Assembly (NCBI RefSeq): GCF_027270315.1
Contig: NZ_CP114413.1
Coordinates: 1,240,001-1,304,000, forward strand
Direction: 5' to 3'
Source: Streptomyces cinnabarinus
GTDB lineage: Bacteria > Actinomycetota > Actinomycetes > Streptomycetales > Streptomycetaceae
DNA: 64,000 nt
Every line of letters begins with the position of its first letter. The stretch's first letter is position 1. The notes beneath the pieces were generated by a model, which saw nothing but the letters and a program-made list of their open reading frames with translations, did not search any database and was not told the origin of the DNA. The translations under genes were made by a program, and so were the position numbers. Of the stretch, positions 1-9,000 are shown piece by piece.

Positions 1-3000
1 CGGTGCGGTCCGCTTCCCCGGTCTCGACGGTACGGCGTGTGGTGCCGCGCACGATGCCGCGCAGCAGCGGCGGGACGGGTTTTCCGGCGACGGCGGCGCG
101 CAGGGCGGCGGTGTCGAGTTCGGCGGCGACGAAGTGGGCCCCGTCGCGGGCGGCGGCCGCGTCGAAGAGGGCGATGCCCGTCTCGTCGGTGAGGGGGACG
201 AAGCCGTTGCGCGCCACCCGGTCGATGTCGCCCTCGGCGAGGTGTCCGGTCATGGCGCTGGCCGTCGCCCACAGGCCCCAGGCCAGCGAGGTGGCGGGCA
301 GGCCATGGGCGCGGCGGTGCTGGGCGAGCGCGTCCAGGAAGACGTTCGCGGCGGCGTAGTTGGCCTGGCCGGGTCCGCCGAAGACGCCGGAGGCGGAGGA
401 GTAGAGGACGAACAGGGCCAGGTCGGAGTCGCGGGTCAGCTCGTGCAGGTTGACGGCGGCCTCGACCTTGGGCCGCCAGACCGCGCCGAGCTGCTCCGGG
501 GTGAGGGAGGTCAGTACACCGTCGGCGAGGACGCCCGCCGCGTGCACCACACCGGTCAGCCGTCGCCCGTCCAGCAGTGCGGCGAGCTGCTCCCGGTCCG
601 CCGCGTCACAGGCGACCACCTCGGCAGCGGCCCCCAACTCCGCCAGTTCCGCGACCAGTTCCGCGGCACCCGGAGCCTCCGTCCCCTGACGGCTGGTGAG
701 GAGCAGGTTCCGGACCCCGTACCCGGTGACCAGGTGGCGGGCGAGGAGCGAGCCGAGGGTTCCCGTACCGCCGGTGATCAGGACCGTGCCGTCGGGGTCG
801 AGCGTGGGCGGCGCGGTGAGCACCACCTTGCCGGTGTGCTTGGCCTGGCTCATGTGCCGAAACGCCTCCGGCCCGCGCCGGACGTCCCAGGTCGTGATCG
901 GCATGTGCCGCAGCACGCCCCGCTCGAACAGCGCCAGCACCTCGGCCAGCAGTTCGCCGCAGCGCTCGGCTCCGGCCTCCTTCAGGTCGTAGGCCCGGTA
1001 CACGACACCCGTGTGCTCGCGCGCCACCTGCTCGGGGTCACGCTTGTCGGTCTTCCCCATCTCCAGGAACCGGCCGCCGTCGGCCAGCAGTTCGAGGGAG
1101 GCGTCGACGAACTCGCGGGCGAGGGAGTTGAGGACGACGTCCACCCCCGCCGCCCGGAACTTCTCCCGGAAGTCGAGATCGCGCGAAGAGGCAATCTGTT
1201 CGTCCGCCAGCCCGAGTCCACGCAGCACGTCCCACTTGCCCGGACTGGCCGTGGCGAGGACGGTCGCGCCGAAGTGCCGGGCGAGCTGGATCGCGGCGAT
1301 CCCGACCCCACCGGCGCCCGCGTGCACCAGGACGGTGTCACCCGGCTGGACCGAGGCGAGGTCGACCAGCCCGTAGTACGCCGTCAGATAGGCCACCGGC
1401 ACGGAGGCGGCCTGCTCGTACGACCAGCCCTCGGGCACCGGGGCCACCATCCGCGCGTCCGCCACGGCCAGCGGGCCGAAGCCACCGTCGACGATCCCGA
1501 CGACCCGGTCTCCGGGTGCGAACCGGGTGACGTCCGCGCCCACCTCCAGCACCACGCCCGCGCACTCGCTGCCCATGACGGTCTGACCGGGCACCATGCC
1601 CAGACCGATGAGCACATCCCGGAAGTTGACGCCCGTCGCGCGGACCGCGATCCGCAGTTCACCGGGCGCCAGTTCGGCCGCCGACCGCGGGGCGGGCAGG
1701 AGCCGCAGCCCCTCCAGGGTGCCGGACGCGGCCGTGTCCAGCCGCCAGGCCCGCTCCCCCGCCGGTGGCACCAGCGCGCCACCCGCGTCGGCGGGGGCCA
1801 ACCGAGGCGCCAGAACCTCCCCGGAACGCACCGCGACCTGCCACTCGTCCGCGGCCAGCGCGGCGGCGACGGCGGCGACGACCTCGTCGGCGGCCGGCTC
1901 GGCGGGGTCGAGGTCGATCAGCAGGAACCGGCCAGGAGCCTCCGTCTGGGCAGTACGGACGAGCCCCCACAGGGCGGCCCCGGCCAGATCGTCGATGTCC
2001 TCGTCGACCCGGGTGGCCACCGCGCCCCGGGTGACCACGGCAAGCCGTGACTCCGCGAAGGCGTCCTCGCCCAGCCACTCCTGCGCCAGGGCCAGCAGTG
2101 CGGCCGTCACCCTCTCCGCGTCCCGGGCCGTCCCCGCACCGGACGCGGCGGGCGGCACGCACAGCACCGTGCCCGGAGCGGGCACCCCGGCCTCCAGCAC
2201 GGCCCGCAGCCCGGCGAGATCCGCGTACGAGTCGACCGCCACCCCGGCGACCTGCACAGCGGCGGCAAGACCGAACGTGTCCTCGCCGACCACCGCCCAG
2301 GCACCGGACGTGCCGGGCGACGCGGCCGGGACCGGGTTCCAACGGAGAGCGAACAAACCGTCGTTGACCGCACCGACGGCCGCCACCAACTGCTCCGCGC
2401 GCACGGGCCGCAGCGCCAGACTCCCCACCCGCGCCACCGCACGCCCCGCCCCATCGGCGACATCGATCGCCACCGCGTCCGGCCCCGCCGGACTCAGCCG
2501 CACCCGCGCCGCCACCGCACCGACAGCCGTCAGCGCCACATCGGACCAGGCATACGGCAGCCGCAGCTCGCCGTCGCCCTGACCGCCCCACACACCGAAC
2601 CGGCCGAGGCCGATCGCCTGGAGTGCCGAGTCGAGCAGCGCCGGATGGAGCCCGAAGCGCGCGGCGTCCGCCCGCTGCTCCTCCGGCAGCTCCACCTCGG
2701 CGTAGACGTCATCCCCGAGACGCCAGGCCGCACGCAGGCCACGGAAGGCGGGTCCGTAGCCGTAGCCGGCCGCCTCGGCCTCGGCGTAGAAGGCGGAGAC
2801 GTCGACGGCTTCGGCACCGACAGGCGGCCAGTCCATGAGACCGGCATGGGGCGAGGTGACCTGCTCCGGGCTGAGCACGCCCTCCGCGTGAAGGCTCCAC
2901 TCCCGGCCGGAGTCCTCGGGACGCGAGTACACGGCGAGCCCGCGCCGCCCGCCGGTCTCGGGGGCGACAACGACCTGGAGTTGTACGGCTCCCTGCTCCG

Positions 3001-6000
3001 GGACGATCAGCGGTGCGTGGAGGGTGAGTTCGGCGAGGTGGCCGCATCCGACCTCGTCACCGGCCCTGATCGCCAGTTCCACGAATCCCGTGCCGGGGAA
3101 GAGGACGGTCCCCGCGACGGCGTGGTCGGCGAGCCAGGGTTGGGTGCGGGTGGAGAGTCGGCCGGTGAGAACGAGGCCACCGTCGGCGGCGAGGCTCACG
3201 GCCGCACCGAGCATCGGGTGCGCGGCGGCACCGAGACCGAGTTCGGCGGGGTCGCCGCCGGTGGAGCCGGACTCCAGCCAGTAGCGCTGGTGTTGGAAGG
3301 CGTAGGTGGGCAGGTCTACGTGGGTGACGGGGCGGCCCGCGTAGACGGCGGACCAGTCGATGTCCGTGCCCTGGACCCACAGTTCGGCGGCACTGGCGAT
3401 GAAGCGGGCGTTCTCGTCCTCGTCACGGCGGAGAGTGCCGACGACGGTGACCGGCTGCTCGGCCGCCTCCGCGATGGCCTGCACGCCCATGGTCAGCACG
3501 GGGTGGGCGCTGACCTCGATCAGGCGGAAGTGGCCCTGGCGCAGGGCCTCTTGGATCGCCTCGGTGAAGCGGACGGGCCGGCGCAGACCCTCGTACCAGT
3601 ACGTGGCGTCCATCGTGGACGTGTCCAACGGCTCACCGGTGACCGTGGAGATCAACGGAACCCGGGACACCCTCGGCGCCACCGGAGCGAGGACGTCCAG
3701 CAGCTTCGCCTTGATGTCCTCCACCTGCGTCGAGTGCGAGGCGTAATCCACCGGCACCCGACGGGCCCGAACACCAGCCGCCTCCGCCTTAGCGCCAATC
3801 TCCTCCAGAGCCTCCGGGTCACCGGCCACAACCGTGGCGTCCGGACCGTTGTACACGGCCACCGACACCCGGTCCCCGTACGGATCGACCCACCCCGATG
3901 CCTGCTCGGCGCCCGTCGCCAGCGACAACATCCCACCGCGGCCAGCGAGTTCATCCCGAATGGCAGCCGACCGGAGAGCAACGACCCGAGCCGCGTCCTC
4001 CAGACTCAACGCACCTGCCACCGCCGCAGCCGCGATCTCCCCCTGCGAGTGACCGATGACGGCCGCCGGGGTCACCCCGAAGGACTCCCACACCGCGGCA
4101 AGGGAGACCATCACGGCCCACAGCACGGGCTGGACCACATCCACCCGCCGCATCCAGGCGTCGTCATCGCCCTTCAACACCTCGACAAGTGACCAGTCCA
4201 CAAAGGGCGACAAAGCACTGGAGCACTCGGCGATCCGCGCCGCGAACACCGGCGAGGACTCCAACAGCCCCCGCCCCATCCCCACCCACTGCGCGCCCTG
4301 CCCCGGGAACACGAACACCACACCCGAACCCGAACCCACCACCCCGGACACCGAGTTGCCCGCCACACCACCGGCCGCCAAGGCCGACAACCCCGCCGTC
4401 AGCTCAGCAGCCTCCCGCCCCCACACCACCGCCCGATGCTCCAGCGCCGTGCGCGAAGACCAAAGACTCCACCCCACATCGACCGGATCGCCCGACACAC
4501 CGGCGAGCCGCCCCGCCTGACCGGCCAACGCCTCCGCGGTACGCCCGGACATCAGCCACGGCACGAACGGCGACGCCGGGAGTCCCTCCGGGCCGGGGAC
4601 CACCAGCGGATCCGAGCCCTCGGACGGGGCCTCCTCCAGGATCACGTGCGCGTTGGTCCCGGAGATGCCGAAGGAGGAGACAGCGGCCCGGCGCGGATGG
4701 TCGTCGGTCTCCCACTCCCGCCCCTCGGTCAGCAGCCGGACCTCTCCGGAGGCCCAGTCCACGTGCTGAGTCGGCTCGTCCACGTGAAGGGTGGGGGGCA
4801 GGATGCCCGCCCGTAGCGCCATCACCATCTTGATGACGCCCGCGGCGCCGGCCGCGGCCTGGGTGTGCCCGATGTTCGACTTCACCGAGCCCAGCCACAA
4901 CGGGCGTTCGGCAGCGCGGTCCAGGCCGTACATGGCCAGCAGCGCCTGCGCCTCGATCGGGTCGCCGAGCGTCGTTCCCGTGCCGTGTGCCTCCACCGCG
5001 TCCACTTCGGTGGCGGCTACTCGCGCGTTCTCCAACGCCTGCTGGATGACCCGCTGTTGGGAGGGTCCGTTGGGTGCGGTCAGCCCGTTGGAGGCGCCGT
5101 CCTGGTTGACGGCCGACCCGCGCACCACAGCCAGCACGCGGTGGCCCTTGGCCCGTGCGTCCGAGAGGCGCTCCACGGCGAGGACGCCGATGCCCTCCGA
5201 CCACCCGGTGCCGTCGGCCGCCGCCGCGAAGGGCTTGCAGCGCCCGTCCGCCGACAGGCCGCGCTGGCGGCTGAACTCCACGAACACTCCGGGGCTCGGC
5301 ATGACGGTCACACCGCCCGCCAGGGCCAGGTCGCACTCGCCGTTCCGCAGCGACTGGACCGCCAGGTGCAGCGCGACCAGCGACGAGGAGCAGGCGGTGT
5401 CGACGGTGACGGCGGGGCCTTCCAGGCCGAGGGTGTAGGCGAGGCGGCCGGTGAGCACGCTGGTCGCGTTGCCGGTCAGGGAGAAGCCGCTGACCTGCTC
5501 GGGGACGTGGAGCATGTCGGTGAGGTAGCCGAAGCCGGAGGCGCCGACGAAGACGCCCGTACGGCTGCCGCGCAGCGCGCCGGGGGCCAGTCCGGCGTGC
5601 TCGAACGCCTCCCAGCCCGCCTCCAGGAGGAGCCGCTGCTGCGGGTCCATGGCGAGCGCCTCGCGCGGCGAGATCCCGAAGAACTCGGCGTCGAAGCGGT
5701 CGGCGTCGTGCAGGAAGCCGCCTTCGACGACGTAGCTCTTGCCGTACGCGTCCGGGTCGGGGTCGTACAGGTCCTCGGCCCAGCCCCGGTTGACCGGGAA
5801 GGGTGTGATGCCGTCGCCGCCCGCCGCGACCAGCCGCCACAGTTCCTCGGCCGAGGCGACTCCGCCGGGGAAGCGGCAGGCCATGCCGACGATCGCGATC
5901 GGCTCACGGCTCTTGGCCTCGGTGCGCTGGAGGCGCTGACGGGTCTCCTGGAGGTCGGCGGTGACCAACTTGAGGTACTCACGGAGCTTGGCTTCGTTGC

Positions 6001-6007
6001 CGGACAT
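1..6007 (-). CDS. Type I modular PKS, extension module 8 (KS-AT-DH-ER-KR...), 3' end outside window
   Basis: About 2,002 residues are present and no stop is reached before position 1. The ATG at 6007 begins MSGNEAKLREYLK, a coiled-coil docking segment. KS follows (about 5900-4640) with the active-site motif DTACSSS. AT (about 4330-3400) carries GHSQGE and YASHS, the methylmalonyl-CoA signature. DH has HAVAGTVLFPG and LLDSALQ. ER (about 1720-830) has the NADPH motif HAGAGGVG. KR (about 800-250) has TGGTGTLG and the catalytic Tyr in GQANYAAAN. All reductive domains look active, so the beta-carbon should be fully reduced and the alpha-carbon methylated. The ACP and any later modules or releasing domain lie beyond the edge. 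The gene is third in the minus-strand PKS operon, 60 bp after the module 7 stop, with GGAG and GAAGG upstream of the ATG. Confidence 0.95.
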   Translation of the reverse strand, partial: MSGNEAKLREYLKLVTADLQETRQRLQRTEAKSREPIAIVGMACRFPGGVASAEELWRLVAAGGDGITPFPVNRGWAEDLYDPDPDAYGKSYVVEGGFLHDADRFDAEFFGISPREALAMDPQQRLLLEAGWEAFEHAGLAPGALRGSRTGVFVGASGFGYLTDMLHVPEQVSGFSLTGNATSVLTGRLAYTLGLEGPAVTVDTACSSSLVALHLAVQSLRNGECDLALAGGVTVMPSPGVFVEFSRQRGLSADGRCKPFAAAADGTGWSEGIGVLAVERLSDARAKGHRVLAVVRGSAVNQDGASNGLTAPNGPSQQRVIQQALENARVAATEVDAVEAHGTGTTLGDPIEAQALLAMYGLDRAAERPLWLGSVKSNIGHTQAAAGAAGVIKMVMALRAGILPPTLHVDEPTQHVDWASGEVRLLTEGREWETDDHPRRAAVSSFGISGTNAHVILEEAPSEGSDPLVVPGPEGLPASPFVPWLMSGRTAEALAGQAGRLAGVSGDPVDVGWSLWSSRTALEHRAVVWGREAAELTAGLSALAAGGVAGNSVSGVVGSGSGVVFVFPGQGAQWVGMGRGLLESSPVFAARIAECSSALSPFVDWSLVEVLKGDDDAWMRRVDVVQPVLWAVMVSLAAVWESFGVTPAAVIGHSQGEIAAAAVAGALSLEDAARVVALRSAAIRDELAGRGGMLSLATGAEQASGWVDPYGDRVSVAVYNGPDATVVAGDPEALEEIGAKAEAAGVRARRVPVDYASHSTQVEDIKAKLLDVLAPVAPRVSRVPLISTVTGEPLDTSTMDATYWYEGLRRPVRFTEAIQEALRQGHFRLIEVSAHPVLTMGVQAIAEAAEQPVTVVGTLRRDEDENARFIASAAELWVQGTDIDWSAVYAGRPVTHVDLPTYAFQHQRYWLESGSTGGDPAELGLGAAAHPMLGAAVSLAADGGLVLTGRLSTRTQPWLADHAVAGTVLFPGTGFVELAIRAGDEVGCGHLAELTLHAPLIVPEQGAVQLQVVVAPETGGRRGLAVYSRPEDSGREWSLHAEGVLSPEQVTSPHAGLMDWPPVGAEAVDVSAFYAEAEAAGYGYGPAFRGLRAAWRLGDDVYAEVELPEEQRADAARFGLHPALLDSALQAIGLGRFGVWGGQGDGELRLPYAWSDVALTAVGAVAARVRLSPAGPDAVAIDVADGAGRAVARVGSLALRPVRAEQLVAAVGAVNDGLFALRWNPVPAASPGTSGAWAVVGEDTFGLAAAVQVAGVAVDSYADLAGLRAVLEAGVPAPGTVLCVPPAASGAGTARDAERVTAALLALAQEWLGEDAFAESRLAVVTRGAVATRVDEDIDDLAGAALWGLVRTAQTEAPGRFLLIDLDPAEPAADEVVAAVAAALAADEWQVAVRSGEVLAPRLAPADAGGALVPPAGERAWRLDTAASGTLEGLRLLPAPRSAAELAPGELRIAVRATGVNFRDVLIGLGMVPGQTVMGSECAGVVLEVGADVTRFAPGDRVVGIVDGGFGPLAVADARMVAPVPEGWSYEQAASVPVAYLTAYYGLVDLASVQPGDTVLVHAGAGGVGIAAIQLARHFGATVLATASPGKWDVLRGLGLADEQIASSRDLDFREKFRAAGVDVVLNSLAREFVDASLELLADGGRFLEMGKTDKRDPEQVAREHTGVVYRAYDLKEAGAERCGELLAEVLALFERGVLRHMPITTWDVRRGPEAFRHMSQAKHTGKVVLTAPPTLDPDGTVLITGGTGTLGSLLARHLVTGYGVRNLLLTSRQGTEAPGAAELVAELAELGAAAEVVACDAADREQLAALLDGRRLTGVVHAAGVLADGVLTSLTPEQLGAVWRPKVEAAVNLHELTRDSDLALFVLYSSASGVFGGPGQANYAAANVFLDALAQHRRAHGLPATSLAWGLWATASAMTGHLAEGDIDRVARNGFVPLTDETGIALFDAAAARDGAHFVAAELDTAALRAAVAGKPVPPLLRGIVRGTTRRTVETGEADRT

Positions 6008-6067
6008 CTGCCTTCGTCTCCAGGCGAGGTGTGGGTCGGGGGGACGGGTGGGGGCGGGGCGGGGGCG

Positions 6068-9000
6068 TCAGCCGAGACCGAGTTCCTTGTTGATCAGGGC
6101 GAACATCTCGTCGTCGGAGGCGCTGTCGAGGGAGCGTGCGGGGCTGGCCTCCCGCGCCGTGCCGTCGGCGGGTTCGGCGCGGTCGCCGTCCCCGTCCGAC
6201 TCCAGCCGCCAGACCAGCGACTGGAGCCGCTTGAGCAGCGCGGTCCGGCCCTCGGGGGTGGGGGGTCGGGCGGTGAGGGCGGTCTCCAGGCGTTCCAGTT
6301 CGGCCAGGGCGGTGGTGCGCGCGGTGTCGTCGGGTGCGAGCCGGCTGTCGAGGTGGGCGGCGAGCGCGCGGGGGCTCGGGTAGTCGAAGACAAGGCTGGT
6401 GGGCAGGCGCAGGCCGGTCACTCCGGCGAGCCGGTTGCGGAGTTCGACGGCGGTGAGCGAGTCGAAGCCGAGGTCGGAGAAGTCGCGGTCGGCGTCGAGG
6501 GCGACGGAGCTGCCGTGTGCCAGCACTTCGGTCACGTGGCCGCGGACCAGTTCCTGGAGGAAGGCCAGGCGTTCCTTGGGGTTCTTGCCCGCGAGGTGCT
6601 GGGCGAGCGTGGGTCCGTCGTCGCTCGGCCGGGCGGAGGCGCGGCGCTGCGGGGTGGGGACGATGCCGCCCAGGATCGGGGGCACCAGGCCGGCCTGGGC
6701 GTTGCGTCGGAGGGCGGCCGTGGCGATCTCGACGGCGACGAGCAGGGCGTCGTCGCTCGCGCTCGCCGTGTCGAGGAGGCCGAGGGCGGCCGGGGAGGAG
6801 AGCGGGGCGAGTCCGGAGCGGGTGATGCGGTCCAGGTCGGCCCGGTCGAGGCGGCCGGTCATCCCGCTGCTCTCGGCCCACAGGCCCCAGGCGACGGAGG
6901 TGGCGGGCAGTCCGTGCGCCCGGCGGTGGTGGGCGAGGGCGTCCAGGAAGGCGTTCCCCGCCGCGTAGTTGGCCTGTCCCGGGCCGCCGAAGACGCTCGC
7001 GGTGGAGGAGAAGAGGACGAAGGCCGAGAGGTCCATGCCGCGGGTGAGGGTGTGCAGGGTGAGGGCCGCGTCCAGCTTGGGGCGCAGCACGTCCTCCACC
7101 TGGTGCGGGGTGAGTGCGGACAGGACGGCGTCGTCGATGACTCCGGCGGCGTGCACCACCGCTGTCAGCGGGTGCTCCGCGGGGATCTTGTCGAACAGGG
7201 CGGCCAGCTCTCCGGCGTCGGCGACATCGCAGGCGATGAGCTCGGCGTCCGCGCCCAGCCGGGCGAGGTCGGCCACGAGCGCGGCCGCTCCGGGGGCGTC
7301 GGCGCCGGACCGGCTGGTGAGGTAGAGCCGCCGTACTCCGTGTTCCCCTGCCAGGTGCCGGGCGACCAGGGTGCCGAGGGTGCCCAGACCGCCGGTGATG
7401 AGCACGGTGCCGTCGGCTCGCCAGGGGGTCGCGCGGTTCCCGTCACCGGTCGGCGTCCAGCGGGCGAGCCGCGGTACGAGGACGTGCTCCTCGCGGAGCG
7501 CGGCCTGCGGCTCACCGGCGGCCATCGCGGCCCGTACGGCGTCGGTGAGCAGCTCGGCGTCCGGGGTGTCCCCGGTGTCGACCAGGAGGAAGCGGTCCGG
7601 GTGCTCGGTCTGCGCGGTGCGCACGAGCCCCCACAGCGGGGCGTGCGCGAGATCGGTGACGTCCTCGCCGGTACGGGTGGCGACGGCGCCCGCGGTGACG
7701 ACCACGAGCCGGGTCTCGGCCAGCCGGGGATCGGCGAGCCACTCCCGCAGGGTGACGAGGGTGCGCTGGACGGCGTCGTGCGCGGTCTCGGCGTCGTGCG
7801 TGGTGGGGCCACCGGGTGCGGCGCAGGGCAGCAGGACCACGGGGGGCGCGGGGACGCCCGCGTCGAGTACGGCGGTGAGGGCGGCGAGGTCGTCGTAGGC
7901 GGAGACAGCCGTACCGGCGTACTGGAGCTCCGCCGCGAGTGCCGACGGATCGGCGCCGAGGACAGCCCAGGGCTCGTCGTGGAGGGACTCGGGCACGGTG
8001 GCTTCGAGGGGCCGCCAGTCGAGGCGGAAGAGCCGGTCGCCGTGGACGGACGCGGCCGGGAGCTGTTCGGCGCTCAGCGGTCGCAGGGCGAGGGCAGCGG
8101 CGGTGAGCACCGGTCGGCCGGTCGCGTCGGCGACGGTGACCGTCGGGGACGCGCCGTCCGCGCCACCGGGGGTGAGGGCGACCCGTACCTGTCCGGCTCC
8201 GGCGGCGTGCAGGGTGACGTCGCGCCAGGCGAAGGGGACGCGGATGGTGTGGGTCTCGGCGTCGGCGAGGACACCGAGCGGGTGCAGGGCCGCGTCGAGG
8301 AGGGCCGGGTGCAGGCCGTAGGCGTCGGCGTCCGTGCGGGCGGCCTCGGGGAGGGTGACCTCGGCGAAGACCTCGTCGCCTCGGCGCCAGGCGGCGGTCA
8401 TGCCCTGGAAAGCGGGGCCGTAGCCGTAGCCGGCGGCTTCGGCCCGAGCGTAGAAGCCGGTGACGTCCACGGCTTCGGCGCCGGGCGGCGGCCAGGCGGT
8501 GAGGTCGGCGGGGGTGGTGGAGCGGGCGCCGGTCAGGGTGCCTTCGGCGTGTGCGGTCCAGGGGGTGTCCGGGGTCGAATTCTCCGCGCGGGAGTAGATG
8601 CCGAGGGGGCGCTGCCCTTCCTCGTCGGCGGCCTCGACCACGACCTGGATCTGAACTCCGTCCTGCTCGGGGAGGATCAGCGGTGCCTGGAGGGTGAGTT
8701 CGGCGAGGTGGGCGCAGCCGACCTCGTCACCCGCCCGGATCGCCAGCTCCACAAATCCGGTGCCGGGGAAGAGAGTTGTGCCCGTGACAGAGTGGTCCGC
8801 GAGCCAAGGGTGCGTGCGGGTGGCAAGGCGGCCGGTCAGAACCACTCCGCCGTCGGCGGCGAGCGACACGGCCGCGCCGAGCAGGGGGTGCGCGGCCTCA
8901 TCCAGTCCGAGCCCGGCCGGGTCCCCGGAACCTCCGTGGACCTGGAGCCAGTAGCGCTCGTGCTGGAAGGCGTAGGTGGGGAGGTCGGCGTGGTGCGGAT